This document shows, one piece after another, positions 16,376-25,256 of a stretch of 43,768 bases of DNA. Where the stretch lies: positions 1 to 43,768 of the forward strand of contig JBJLCZ010000008.1 in NCBI GenBank assembly GCA_045567335.1, written 5' to 3'. The notes below the pieces were generated by a model. That model was given only the letters and a program-made list of their open reading frames with translations. It ran no database searches and was not told the origin of the DNA. Position numbers and translations under genes: made by a program. The stretch comes from Pelagilacustribacter sp045567335. GTDB lineage: Bacteria; Pseudomonadota; Alphaproteobacteria; Pelagibacterales; Pelagibacteraceae. The number at the start of each line of letters is the position of its first letter. Within the stretch, counting starts at the first letter, position 1.

Positions 16376-16396
16376 TAGAATATTAATATCAGAATT

Positions 16397-17578
16397 TTAA
16401 GCTTTGTTTAACTGTTTAGAGTGATACTTGATAAATTTTTCAATTTTTGACTTATTAAAAGTTTTATTTTCCTCAAAAGAAACTTTTTTCATTGAATAAG
16501 CTTTATTTTTTGTTCTTCTTGATAGAATAGTCACATTGCCCTTATAAAGACTCAGCCAAATTTCGCCTGATACTTGTTTTCTTTTTTTGTCAATTATTTT
16601 TTGAAGTTTAATTCTCTTTTTAGAAAACCAATATCCATTATAAACAAGCTCAGCATATTCTGGCATTATTCTTTCTTTAGCATGAGCAGTTTCCTTATCA
16701 ATTGTTACAGACTCCATTGCTCTATGAGCGATGTACAAAACTGTTCCGCCTGGTGTCTCATATACGCCCCTTGATTTAATTCCAATAAACCTATTTTCAA
16801 CTAAGTCGACTCTACCTATTCCATTTTTACCAGCGAGCGTATTTAATTTAGACAATAATTTTTCAGGACTTAATTTTTTTCCATTTATTGCAACAGGATC
16901 ACTATTTTTATATGTAATTTTGATTACAGTTTTTTTATTAGGAGCTTTATCTAAAGAAACTGATCTTTGAAAAATAAATTCAGGAGCAGAATTTCTTGGA
17001 TTTTCCAGCACCTTACCTTCTGTTGAAGTGTGAAAAATATTGTCATCTATAGAAAATGGAGGTGCTCCCTTTTTATCCTTTGATATTGGTATATTATTAT
17101 TCTTGGCGTATTTAATCAGGTCCGTTCTTGATTGAAGGCTCCATTCTCTCCAAGGTGCTATTACTTTTATTTTTTTACCAAAGTAAGCATAACCTAACTC
17201 AAATCTTACTTGGTCATTTCCTTTTCCTGTCGCTCCATGGGAAACAGCATAAGCTCCAAATTTTTTTGCTATTTGAATTTGTCTTTTTGCTATAAGTGGT
17301 CTAGCGATTGAAGTTCCTAATAAGTAAACTCCTTCATATACCGCATGAGATCTAATCATTGGAAATACATAATCTTTAACAAAAACTTTTCTTAAGTCTT
17401 CAATTATTATATTTCTTACTCCTAATTTTTTTGCATTATAAATAATCTTTTTTTTGTTCATTTCTTGACCGATATCTGAAGTGTATGCAATAATTTCGGC
17501 TTTATAATTTTCTTGAAGCCACCTTAATATTATTGAGGTATCAAGACCACCTGAGTAAGCTAGAACAATCTTTTTCAT
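16397..17578 (-). CDS. argG: argininosuccinate synthase
   Basis: ArgG joins citrulline and aspartate using ATP in arginine synthesis. The 393-residue length is typical of the short bacterial class. Seen: the PP-loop A-Y-S-G-G-L-D-T-S (8-16), Y-T-S-D-I-G-Q near 32, S-H-G-A-T-G-K-G-N-D-Q-V-R-F (113-126), and G-R-V-D-L-V-E-N-R-F-I-G. The upstream gene ends 1 base before the argG start, so a shared transcript is possible. Confidence 0.97.
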   Translation of the reverse strand: MKKIVLAYSGGLDTSIILRWLQENYKAEIIAYTSDIGQEMNKKKIIYNAKKLGVRNIIIEDLRKVFVKDYVFPMIRSHAVYEGVYLLGTSIARPLIAKRQIQIAKKFGAYAVSHGATGKGNDQVRFELGYAYFGKKIKVIAPWREWSLQSRTDLIKYAKNNNIPISKDKKGAPPFSIDDNIFHTSTEGKVLENPRNSAPEFIFQRSVSLDKAPNKKTVIKITYKNSDPVAINGKKLSPEKLLSKLNTLAGKNGIGRVDLVENRFIGIKSRGVYETPGGTVLYIAHRAMESVTIDKETAHAKERIMPEYAELVYNGYWFSKKRIKLQKIIDKKRKQVSGEIWLSLYKGNVTILSRRTKNKAYSMKKVSFEENKTFNKSKIEKFIKYHSKQLNKA

Positions 17579-18079
17579 TTAGCTACAAGTTTTTTTTGCT
17601 GTATTATAAGCTTTAGTAAAACCCATCATTGAATAGTGGTCTGTTGTTTCAGCGCCTTTAATAGTTCTAGCCTTGACTATTAAATTTGTAGCTCTTTTCA
17701 TAACTTTTATAAAACTTTTTTCTTCTTTGTTATCAAGCAACCATGCAAATTTTTCTTGCGAAAAAAAAGCAAAATTATTTTTTCCAGATTTCGCACTAAC
17801 GGAAGATGGTTTGTAAAGATGTCCGCTAGTAATGCTAATCTCATCTTTAATTTCTTCATTAGGTCTAAATGTTACAAATAATCTTGACGACTGTCTTGTT
17901 ATAGAAGAAGGAGCTCTTTTTGTTGGAATTGTTTGAGCAAAACATATTTTTTTACCATCTATTTCTGCACTAAAGCTCTCCCAATTTTTATATTTACCTG
18001 TTGATTTAGGCATATTAGCATTAGCTTTAAATATAAACAAAGTTAAAGAAAGTATAATAAATATTTTTTTTATTTGCAT
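17579..18079 (-). CDS. secreted IalB-like (invasion-associated locus B) family protein
   Basis: A 166-residue protein with a cleavable-type signal peptide (about 1-21, ending A-N-A). The mature part contains W-E-S-F-S-A, K-K-I-C-F-A-Q, S-R-L-F-V-T-F-R-P, a basic K-R-A-T segment and a C-terminal Y-N-T-A-K-K-T-C. This resembles the IalB family of small periplasmic proteins common in alphaproteobacteria. Two cysteines (about 46 and 165) could form a disulfide. The name comes from Bartonella invasion genes; in a free-living organism the role is unknown. It lies 1 base upstream of argG. Confidence 0.78.
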   Translation of the reverse strand: MQIKKIFIILSLTLFIFKANANMPKSTGKYKNWESFSAEIDGKKICFAQTIPTKRAPSSITRQSSRLFVTFRPNEEIKDEISITSGHLYKPSSVSAKSGKNNFAFFSQEKFAWLLDNKEEKSFIKVMKRATNLIVKARTIKGAETTDHYSMMGFTKAYNTAKKTCS

Positions 18080-18122
18080 GTTTTATTTTTATACTAAAAA
18101 AAAACTATTTCAATGGCCTGAA

Positions 18123-19160
18123 TTAAGGTGCAGGATTGGGATTATTGTTGTGTATCAAATTAATTTTATCTATCATTTCGTCGGTAAGCTTTATTTTAAT
18201 ACTTTCAATATTTTCTTTAAGCTGTTCCATTGTAGTTGCTCCAATTATATTACTGGTGACAAAAGGTCTTGAGTTAACAAAAGCTTGAGCAAGTTGAACC
18301 ATAGTAATATTATATTCTTTAGCAAGTTTATAATATTCATCATAAGCTTTCATTGCTAAGGGATTAATCATTCTTTCCCACCCTTTAAACAAAGCTTGTC
18401 GAGAATTTTTTGGCAATTGGCCACCTCTATATTTGCCCGAGAGAGCTCCAGCTGCCAAAGGATAATAGACAAGTAGCCCACATTTATCTCTTATTGAAAT
18501 TTCTGACATACCTATTTCATAACTTCTATTAACAAGACTATATGGATTCTGAACTGACATCATTCTAGGTAAATTTTTATTTTTTGAGATTTCTAAATAT
18601 TTTGATAATCCGTAAGGAGTTTCGTTTGACATTCCTATATATCTAATCTTTCCATTTTTAATATATTTATCTAAAGCTTCTAAAATTGATTCAAAACTAT
18701 TCCATTTTTTTTCCTCTTCGTTAATTTTAAATTCTCTTACCCCAAAGCAATTTGTAGATCGTTCTGGCCAATGTAATTGATATAAATCTATATAATCTGT
18801 TTTTAGTCTTTTTAAACTCCCATCTATTGCTTCACCAATTTTTTTTTCAGTAAAATTATTTTTTCCTCCTCTTATCCAGTCACAACGAGGTCCAGCAACT
18901 TTAGAGGCTAAAATAATCTTGTCTCTCTTTTTTCTTTTTTCAAACCAATTGCCAATCATCTTTTCAGTTTTGCCATAAGACTCACTTGTTGGAGGAACCG
19001 AATAAATTTCAGCAGTATCAAAAAAATTTACACCCTGTTCCAAAGAATAATCCATTTGCTCAAAAGCATCTTTCTCTGAATTTTGAGTACCCCAAGTCAT
19101 AGTGCCAAGGCAAATTAAGCTTACTTCTAGGTCAGTATTTCCAAGTTTTTTAAATTTCAT
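18123..19160 (-). CDS. tas: aldo/keto reductase, Tas-like
   Basis: A 345-residue TIM-barrel oxidoreductase of the aldo/keto reductase superfamily. Seen: C-L-G-T-M-T-W-G-T-Q-N-S-E (17-29), F-F-D-T-A-E-I-Y (46-53) with catalytic Asp48 and Tyr53, the S-K-V-A-G lysine, and L-Y-Q-L-H-W-P-E-R with the active-site His. The opening and the V-P-P and W-P-E-R motifs are close to E. coli Tas. Substrate unknown, probably NADPH-dependent reduction of an aldehyde or ketone. It precedes the IalB-like gene by 43 bases on the same strand. Confidence 0.92.
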   Translation of the reverse strand: MKFKKLGNTDLEVSLICLGTMTWGTQNSEKDAFEQMDYSLEQGVNFFDTAEIYSVPPTSESYGKTEKMIGNWFEKRKKRDKIILASKVAGPRCDWIRGGKNNFTEKKIGEAIDGSLKRLKTDYIDLYQLHWPERSTNCFGVREFKINEEEKKWNSFESILEALDKYIKNGKIRYIGMSNETPYGLSKYLEISKNKNLPRMMSVQNPYSLVNRSYEIGMSEISIRDKCGLLVYYPLAAGALSGKYRGGQLPKNSRQALFKGWERMINPLAMKAYDEYYKLAKEYNITMVQLAQAFVNSRPFVTSNIIGATTMEQLKENIESIKIKLTDEMIDKINLIHNNNPNPAP

Positions 19161-19237
19161 AAAATTACTATATTTTAATGATTTTTAGATGAATTATTCA
19201 CTATTGAAAATATATTAAAAGTAATTATATTACAAAT

Positions 19238-19990
19238 ATGGAATTCAATAAACAAACTACTGCTATAAAATCTTCTGCATCAGAAGCAATTATTGATCAA
19301 GGTTTAAGATCATACATGCTTAAAGTTTATAACTATATGGCTTCAGGAGTTTTACTGACTGGGTTTGTAGCTCTCTTTTTCTTTAAAATGGCAGTTGTTA
19401 CTAGTGATCAGGGACAAATAATTGGTTTAACAAATTTTGGAAATACAATTTATGCTTCTGGATTGAAATGGGTTCTTATGTTGGCTCCTTTGGGCGTGGT
19501 AATTTATATGAGTTTTGGAATAGCAAAAATGAGCGCTTCAAAAGCTCAAGCTACTTTCTGGGTTTTTGCTGCTTTAATGGGAGCATCCCTATCTTCAATA
19601 TTTTTATTATATACTGGAGCAAGCATAACAAGAGTATTTTTTATTACAGCAGGAACTTTTGGAGCTATGAGCATATATGGATACACAACTAAAAAAGATC
19701 TCACTAAATTAGGTTCTTTTTTAATGATGGGTTTGTTTGGAATTATTATTGCATCAATAGTTAATATATTTATGAAATCTTCAATGATGTATTTTGTAAT
19801 ATCCATATTAGGTGTTTTAATATTTGTAGGCTTAACTGCATACGATACTCAAAAGATCAAAAACATGTATCTAGCAAGTGATAGCGGTGAACTTATAGGT
19901 AAAAAAGCAGTTATGGGAGCATTAACCCTTTACTTAGACTTTATAAATTTATTTATAATGTTATTACGTCTCTTTGGCCAAAGAAGATAA
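19238..19990 (+). CDS. Bax inhibitor-1/YccA family membrane protein
   Basis: A 250-residue protein with about seven membrane helices. Seen: an N-terminal soluble lead of about 25 residues, the R-S-Y-M-L-K-V-Y-N-Y-M-A-S-G entry, G-A-S-L-S-S-I-F near 114, and the signature F-V-G-L-T-A-Y-D-T-Q-K-I-K-N (196-209) with the buried aspartate. The C-terminal A-L-T-L-Y-L-D-F-I-N-L-F carries the second aspartate of the proton/calcium-leak pair known in BsYetJ. The bacterial role is calcium leak or FtsH-related quality control, depending on the subfamily. It is divergently oriented from the aldo/keto reductase gene. Confidence 0.93.
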   Translation: MEFNKQTTAIKSSASEAIIDQGLRSYMLKVYNYMASGVLLTGFVALFFFKMAVVTSDQGQIIGLTNFGNTIYASGLKWVLMLAPLGVVIYMSFGIAKMSASKAQATFWVFAALMGASLSSIFLLYTGASITRVFFITAGTFGAMSIYGYTTKKDLTKLGSFLMMGLFGIIIASIVNIFMKSSMMYFVISILGVLIFVGLTAYDTQKIKNMYLASDSGELIGKKAVMGALTLYLDFINLFIMLLRLFGQRR

Positions 19991-20012
19991 TTAAATTTTT
20001 TCACTAAATCAA

Positions 20013-20360
20013 CTAATTTGATATTTTTAAATTTCCCCAACTTGTTTTTTTAATTAATCTATTAAGATTTTCAGATCTTTCTATTATTTTTCCATTATTA
20101 TCTTTGATTAAAAATCTATCACTAAAATTACTAGGTTTTAAATTTTTTAAAATTCTAATAACCGGTTTGTCCGAAGATCTTTGATAGACATCAAAAGATA
20201 TTTCCTTAGATCCAGATGAAAGTCCATAATCTTTCCAAGTTCCGTTTGAAACCATCCTTGCGTATAAATTAAGTATGGTTTGCAACTCAGTTTTTACAAA
20301 AAAAATATCTTTACTTTTTCTTTTAATATCATTGTTAATTATTAATCTTAAATTTTTCAT
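20013..20360 (-). CDS. DUF2794 family protein
   Basis: A 115-residue soluble protein resembling the alphaproteobacterial DUF2794 family: F-V-K-T-E-L-Q-T-I-L-N-L-Y-A-R-M-V, then G-T-W-K-D-Y-G and F-D-V-Y-Q-R-S-S-D-K-P-V-I-R-I-L-K. The aromatic and charged pattern follows the family (ELxxILxxYxxMVxxGxWxDY). Function is unknown. It overlaps yciB by 4 bases, a tight pairing that suggests co-translation. Confidence 0.82.
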   Translation of the reverse strand: MKNLRLIINNDIKRKSKDIFFVKTELQTILNLYARMVSNGTWKDYGLSSGSKEISFDVYQRSSDKPVIRILKNLKPSNFSDRFLIKDNNGKIIERSENLNRLIKKTSWGNLKISN

Positions 20361-20911
20361 ATTTTATGTTTATTTATCAATGGCAATTGTAGAGCTGTAA
20401 ATATAAAAGTAAGTGGTAGGATACCCCATACTTTAAAATTAACCCAAATATATTCTTTATCAGGTGCGTATGTTCTCCATACAATTTCATTTAAAACTGC
20501 TAAAAAAATAAAAAAATAAGCCCATCTAATATTTAATTTGTTCCACCCGTCTTCATCTAATTGAAATGCACTTTTAAATAAGACTTGAAGAAAGTTTTTG
20601 CGAAAGAAAATCTTACCAAATATTAATATCATTGCAAAAGCTACATTCACAATAGTAGGTTTTATATATAAGAAAACTGGATTATCAAAGTATAGAGTCA
20701 ATCCTCCAAAAAAAGTAATTATAATTCCTCCAAGTAAAGGAACATATGGAATTTTTTTTTCTATTAAATACATTATGCCTACAGCGATTATTGTAGAAAT
20801 AATAAGAGGAGGAATTGCTAAACTTAAATCTTTATCTCCCTTGTAATAAACAGTAAAAAAAATAAGAAGAGGACCAAAATCAGTGATAAATTTTAGAAGA
20901 GACTTATTCAC
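20357..20911 (-). CDS. yciB: septation protein A (YciB/IspZ)
   Basis: A 184-residue inner-membrane protein with about five helices. Seen: the family opening L-L-K-F-I-T-D-F-G-P-L-L-I-F-F, K-P-T-I-V-N-V-A-F-A-M near 84, and the C-terminal half with W-N-K-L-N-I-R-W-A-Y-F, N-E-I-V-W-R and W-V-N-F-K-V-W-G. YciB is involved in septum and envelope integrity in enterobacteria and Shigella. It is the first gene of the pair with DUF2794 and is divergent from hspQ. Confidence 0.95.
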   Translation of the reverse strand: MNKSLLKFITDFGPLLIFFTVYYKGDKDLSLAIPPLIISTIIAVGIMYLIEKKIPYVPLLGGIIITFFGGLTLYFDNPVFLYIKPTIVNVAFAMILIFGKIFFRKNFLQVLFKSAFQLDEDGWNKLNIRWAYFFIFLAVLNEIVWRTYAPDKEYIWVNFKVWGILPLTFIFTALQLPLINKHKI

Positions 20912-20992
20912 ACACTATTATTAGCATAAATATCTTTTTAATTAAATTTATATATTGATTTTTCTAAGAAAATTCTTATCTTTAAAATATTA

Positions 20993-21313
20993 ATGTCAAT
21001 TAATAATGCAAAATTTTCTATTGGAGAAATCGTCAAGCATAGGCACTTTGATTTTAGAGGCGTAATATATGACGTAGACTTTGAATTTAATAATTCAGAG
21101 GAATGGTACCAATCTATACCAAAAGATGTTAGGCCAAGAAAAGATCAACCGTTTTACCACCTGTTGGCGGAAAGTAATGAAGTAACTTATGAAGCTTATG
21201 TATCAGAGCAGAATTTAATAATAGATAATTCTAAAGAGCCAGTGAAACACCCATTAATAAATGAAATTTTTTCTGGAAAAAATGGCTCAACATACTTTAA
21301 GCCATCGAATTAA
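20993..21313 (+). CDS. hspQ: heat-shock protein HspQ (YccV-like)
   Basis: A 106-residue protein of the HspQ/YccV family, whose members bind hemimethylated DNA in vitro and act as specificity factors for Lon protease in enterobacteria. Seen: F-S-I-G-E-I-V-K-H-R-H-F-D-F-R-G-V-I-Y-D-V-D near the N-terminus, then R-P-R-K-D-Q-P-F-Y-H-L-L and Y-V-S-E-Q-N-L. No sigma-32 promoter can be identified in the 81-base divergent gap with confidence. Confidence 0.93.
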   Translation: MSINNAKFSIGEIVKHRHFDFRGVIYDVDFEFNNSEEWYQSIPKDVRPRKDQPFYHLLAESNEVTYEAYVSEQNLIIDNSKEPVKHPLINEIFSGKNGSTYFKPSN

Positions 21314-21394
21314 TATCTTAAGAGAATTTTCGCCACAAATTAAACACTATTATTTCAAATATAAGTCTAAAATTTAATCTATTAATCGACTATA

Positions 21395-21447
21395 CCTAAT
21401 TGGGAATTAATTTATACTTCCTTTCTCCCTTAAAATTCTCAATTAGG
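21395..21447 (+). ncRNA. candidate structured RNA: 14-bp hairpin with anti-SD-like loop
   Basis: In the 183-base gap between hspQ and ccmC (21314-21496), CCTAATTGGGAATT (21395-21408) pairs with AATTCTCAATTAGG (21434-21447) over 14 pairs, one of them G-U. The 25-base loop holds an uninterrupted 15-base pyrimidine run (21417-21431) containing CCTTTCT, the same heptamer found in the 16S rRNA 3' tail. The one wobble pair is G-U on the plus strand but would be A-C on the minus strand, slightly favouring a plus-strand RNA. No U-run follows, so it is not an intrinsic terminator. It could be a ccm leader element or a small RNA; neither is proven. I see nothing else in the gap. Confidence 0.45.
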
Positions 21448-21496
21448 ACTAAATTTAATCTTCACATAAAAACAAGTTTAATGTAATTAAGTCTTA

Positions 21497-22204
21497 ATGT
21501 TTAATTTTTTATCACCAAGCAATATTTTTTCTTTCATCGAAAGACTAATAAAATTTATAAATTCAATTTTTTTTATAATTTTGATTATTGGGTTAACGTT
21601 TGCTTTAGTATTATCTCCACCAGATTATTTACAAGGTAATTCAGTAAGAATAATGTATGTCCATGTACCTTCAGCTTGGATATCATTAGCTTGCTATTCT
21701 ACAATAGCTTTTTTATCACTTCTTAATTTTATATTTAAGATAAAAAATTTTATTTTAATAAATAAAAGTATTGCGCCCATAGGTTTAATGTTTGCTTGCC
21801 TCGCAGTAATTACAGGATCATTTTGGGGAAAACCTACTTGGGGTACATGGTGGGCTTGGGATGCTAGGTTAACTTCAATGTTGATATTAATTATTTTTTA
21901 TATAGCCTATATGTTAACCATAAAGTTTTTAAAAAATGATAAAAATAAACAAAAAATTTCTTCTATAATTGCGATAATAGGTATTATAAATATTCCTATC
22001 ATTAAATATTCAGTTGAGTGGTGGAATACTCTTCATCAACCAGCCAGTATTAAATTTACGGGTTCAAGCACTATAGATTCCTCAATGTTACTTCCATTAA
22101 TGTTGATGTTGCTAGTATTATTAGTCTATTGTGCGTTAATTTTTCTAATGAAATATAAAACAGAAATCATTAGAATAAAGAAAAAAAATATAAAAAGATT
22201 ATGA
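21497..22204 (+). CDS. ccmC: haem exporter/haem-handling protein CcmC
   Basis: CcmC delivers haem to CcmE in cytochrome c maturation System I. This 235-residue protein has six membrane helices and the tryptophan-rich W-G-T-W-W-A-W-D-A-R-L-T-S motif (about 115-127) on its periplasmic face. The flanking haem-ligand histidines are H52 in Y-V-H-V-P-S-A-W and H178 in T-L-H-Q-P-A-S. It opens a run of six ccm genes and overlaps ccmD by 4 bases. Confidence 0.96.
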   Translation: MFNFLSPSNIFSFIERLIKFINSIFFIILIIGLTFALVLSPPDYLQGNSVRIMYVHVPSAWISLACYSTIAFLSLLNFIFKIKNFILINKSIAPIGLMFACLAVITGSFWGKPTWGTWWAWDARLTSMLILIIFYIAYMLTIKFLKNDKNKQKISSIIAIIGIINIPIIKYSVEWWNTLHQPASIKFTGSSTIDSSMLLPLMLMLLVLLVYCALIFLMKYKTEIIRIKKKNIKRL

Positions 22205-22434
22205 TTACAAACTTAATATTAATGAATGGTTACGGATTATTTGTCTGGTTTTCTTTTGGTATCACTATTATTGCTTGCCTAGGACTTTATTTTAGAACTA
22301 GAAAAACACTTAAAAAATATGAGTATGAATTTAGAATGGAGCTGGAAAAATTTTCAAAAGAAGAAAAGCAAATTATTATAGAAAATTCAAAAGTAGCAAA
22401 TCAAGTTTTAATTTCGCAAAAAAATACAGCTTAA
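22201..22434 (+). CDS. ccmD: haem exporter protein CcmD
   Basis: A 77-residue small membrane protein with one helix (about 10-28) followed by a charged, probably helical tail. Seen: N-G-Y-G-L-F-V-W-F-S-F-G at the helix start, typical of CcmD. CcmD helps release haem-loaded CcmE from CcmABC. The ATG overlaps the ccmC stop by 4 bases; an in-frame ATG seven codons on is an alternative. The charged tail makes it a fairly long CcmD. Confidence 0.88.
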   Translation: MITNLILMNGYGLFVWFSFGITIIACLGLYFRTRKTLKKYEYEFRMELEKFSKEEKQIIIENSKVANQVLISQKNTA

Positions 22435-22443
22435 GCATTTTTA

Positions 22444-22872
22444 ATGCTAACAAAAAATGTTAAAAATAGAATATTATTTTTAATTGTATCTTTTTCTGTT
22501 CTTGTTTTTTTAATCTTTTTTATACTTAAAAATTTAAATAATAATCTTTTGTATTTCAAAACTCCCACTGACGTTATGGAGAATAAAAATATTAATATTA
22601 ATGATCCAATACGGTTAGGAGGAATGGTTAAAAAAAATTCAATATTAGTAAATAGTAATGAAATAAAATTTACTATTACAGATTTTAAAAATGAAATTAT
22701 TGTAAGTTATGATGGCGCAGTTCCCAATTTATTCGCAGAAGAAAAAGGAGTTATAGCCGAGGGTAAATTAGCAGATAAAAAATACTTTATAGCAAATAAA
22801 ATTTTAGCAAAACACGATGAAAATTACATGCCTCCAGAATTAAAGAATATAATGAAAAAAAATGCTAAGTAA
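22444..22872 (+). CDS. ccmE: haem chaperone CcmE
   Basis: CcmE carries haem covalently through a histidine and passes it to the CcmF lyase in the periplasm. This 142-residue protein has an N-terminal membrane anchor (about 10-28), a beta-barrel OB domain with I-R-L-G-G-M-V and D-G-A-V-P-N-L-F, and the haem-attachment motif L-A-K-H124-D-E-N-Y128-M-P-P. Length and motif are typical. It overlaps ccmF by 11 bases. Confidence 0.96.
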   Translation: MLTKNVKNRILFLIVSFSVLVFLIFFILKNLNNNLLYFKTPTDVMENKNININDPIRLGGMVKKNSILVNSNEIKFTITDFKNEIIVSYDGAVPNLFAEEKGVIAEGKLADKKYFIANKILAKHDENYMPPELKNIMKKNAK

Positions 22873-24742
22873 TATTGGAAATTCTTTAATATTTTTAAAT
22901 TTAATAATTACTTTAGTGATTATTTATTTTTCTTTTGAATCTCTTAATATTAAAAAAAACATCATACACAATAAGTTATACAATCTTACTTTATATCAGA
23001 CTACGATTTCTATTATAAGTTTCTTTACATTAGTTTTGGCGTTTATAGTTTCTGATTTTTCTGTAATTACTGTTTTTCAAAATTCTCATTCTTTGAAACC
23101 TTTATTTTACAAAATTACAGGATCTTGGGGAAACCATGAAGGAAGTCTATTATTGTGGGTTAACGTATTAGTAATCTTTTCTTATTTATTTTTAGTTTTT
23201 AATAATAAAATAGATAAAAATTTTCGTCTGTACACTCTTATATTTCAAAATATATTAATCTTAGGATTTTCTTTATTTCTTTTTTTTAATTCGAATCCAT
23301 TTTCGTCTGTTATTCCAATACCTAGAGAAGGACTTGGTCTAAATCCAATCCTGCAAGACCCAGCTTTAGCAATCCATCCTCCATTACTTTATATAGGCTT
23401 TGTAGGTTCTTCTATATATTTTTCAGCAGCAATGGCTTCACTGATTTCAAACTTTTCTGGAAAAATTTTTGCTAAAACTATTAAACCCTGGGTTTTGATT
23501 TCTTGGGTATTTCAAACATTAGGAATAATAGTAGGATCAATCTGGGCTTATTATGAATTGGGATGGGGAGGATTTTGGTTTTGGGATCCAGTTGAAAATG
23601 CTTCATTGTTTCCATGGTTTGCAATGACTGCTTTATTACATTCTCTTATAGTCTTAAAAAAGAGAAATACTTTATACGGATGGGTAATTATTCTTTGTCT
23701 ATCAACTTTTACATTAAGTGTAACAGGCACTTTTCTTGTTAGGTCAGGAATTTTGAACTCGGTTCATACATTTGCAAATGATCCTGACAGAGGTTTATAT
23801 ATATTAATATTTTTAAGTGCTATGATTTTTTCATCTTTAATTATTTTTTTAAAAAAATATAAAAGAGAGAGTTATATTTTTGAAAGCAACAGCAAAGAAG
23901 CATTTATACTAATTAATAACTGGTTTATGGCATTTTTTTTATTTACTGTAATTATCGGCACCACTTATCCAATTTTTGTAGAAGTATTAAACAATACAAA
24001 AATTTCAGTTGGCCCACCGTTTTACAATATTGTTATAATTCCATTATTAATACCTTTTATTTTTATTATGGCAATGGCACCTAAAGTCTCTTGGATCAAA
24101 CACAAATATAACTTTTCCCTAAAATTTCTTATTGTATTTTTTTTAGCATCAACATTAAGTATAATAATTTCTGTATCTTTTCCAAATTATAGCTTGATCT
24201 CAAATTTAGTAATAGCCTCATCTTTATTTTTAATAATATACTCTTTAATAGATTTTTATAAAAATTTTAAAAACAAAATTAAGATAGATTATTCAAGAAT
24301 TGTCTCTCATTTAGGGTTTGGGTTGTTAATTTTTTTCATTTCAATTAATCACAATTTTTCAATAGAAAATGATTTTAATATAAAGGTAGGTGAGAAAAAA
24401 GTTTTTGATAATTATAATATTAAATTTAATTCTTTAAATTTAGACAAACGTGAAAACTATAAAGCAGTTATTGGCTTATTTGAAATAACAAATCTTAAAA
24501 ATTTACAAATTCAAAACTTAAAACCAGAAATAAGAATTTATAAAAACCCAGAGACTTTAACATATGAGTCATCAATTAGATCAAAAATAAATTATGATTT
24601 ATATTTAACTATGAGCAATTTAGATAGATCAGATTTTTACAATGTTAAATTTCAGAAAAAACCATTTATGCTTTGGATTTGGTTGTCAGCTTTATTAATA
24701 TCAATTGGAGGCATTTTGAGAATATTTAAAAATGAAAATTAA
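22862..24742 (+). CDS. ccmF: cytochrome c haem lyase subunit CcmF
   Basis: CcmF ligates haem to apocytochrome c. This 626-residue protein has about 14-15 membrane helices and a periplasmic domain near the C-terminus (about 490-600). Seen: G-S-W-G-N-H-E-G-S-L-L-L-W near 90, the D-P-A-L-A-I-H-P-P-L-L-Y-I-G segment, the W-G-G-F-W-F-W-D-P-V-E-N-A-S motif, and R-S-G-I-L-N-S-V-H-T-F with a haem-ligand histidine. Its ends overlap ccmE and ccmG by 11 bases each. Confidence 0.97.
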   Translation: MLSNIGNSLIFLNLIITLVIIYFSFESLNIKKNIIHNKLYNLTLYQTTISIISFFTLVLAFIVSDFSVITVFQNSHSLKPLFYKITGSWGNHEGSLLLWVNVLVIFSYLFLVFNNKIDKNFRLYTLIFQNILILGFSLFLFFNSNPFSSVIPIPREGLGLNPILQDPALAIHPPLLYIGFVGSSIYFSAAMASLISNFSGKIFAKTIKPWVLISWVFQTLGIIVGSIWAYYELGWGGFWFWDPVENASLFPWFAMTALLHSLIVLKKRNTLYGWVIILCLSTFTLSVTGTFLVRSGILNSVHTFANDPDRGLYILIFLSAMIFSSLIIFLKKYKRESYIFESNSKEAFILINNWFMAFFLFTVIIGTTYPIFVEVLNNTKISVGPPFYNIVIIPLLIPFIFIMAMAPKVSWIKHKYNFSLKFLIVFFLASTLSIIISVSFPNYSLISNLVIASSLFLIIYSLIDFYKNFKNKIKIDYSRIVSHLGFGLLIFFISINHNFSIENDFNIKVGEKKVFDNYNIKFNSLNLDKRENYKAVIGLFEITNLKNLQIQNLKPEIRIYKNPETLTYESSIRSKINYDLYLTMSNLDRSDFYNVKFQKKPFMLWIWLSALLISIGGILRIFKNEN

Positions 24743-25256
24743 TTTTAAAAATATTATATTTTTTCTTGTTCCTGGAATAGTTTTAATTCTATTTTACATT
24801 AGCTTAAATCAGAATAAATATTACGACACTGAGCAAATAGTTGGAAAAAAAATAAGTAGTTTTGAGTTAAAATATTTAGATAGTAACAATAAGTTAAAAG
24901 ATTCAGATTTAACAAAAAATAATTTTACATTGATTAATATTTGGTCATCATGGTGTTTACCATGTCGTCAAGAACATCATTTCTTAATAAGATTAAAAAA
25001 AAATTCTAGTTTAAAGTTATTAGGTTTAAATTTTAAAGATAAAAAAATTCATGCATTAAAATTTTTAAATAGTCTTGGTAACCCATATCATTATGTTGTT
25101 AAAGATAATGATGGCACAGCCTCGATTAAACTTGGTGCTTACGGTGTTCCAGAAAGTATTCTCATTAATAAAGATCTATATATTATTAAAAAATTTGTGG
25201 GCCCACTTAACAAAAATGATTATAATGAAATAATAGAAATCTTGGATGAGAAATGA
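24732..25256 (+). CDS. ccmG: thiol:disulfide interchange protein CcmG/DsbE
   Basis: A 174-residue membrane-anchored periplasmic thioredoxin that reduces apocytochrome c haem-binding cysteines. Seen: an N-terminal anchor (about 8-25), the thioredoxin fold, the active site W-C75-L-P-C78 and the cis-proline loop Y-G-V-P-E-S. Overlaps ccmF by 11 bases and ccmH by 4. Confidence 0.95.
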   Translation: MKINFKNIIFFLVPGIVLILFYISLNQNKYYDTEQIVGKKISSFELKYLDSNNKLKDSDLTKNNFTLINIWSSWCLPCRQEHHFLIRLKKNSSLKLLGLNFKDKKIHALKFLNSLGNPYHYVVKDNDGTASIKLGAYGVPESILINKDLYIIKKFVGPLNKNDYNEIIEILDEK

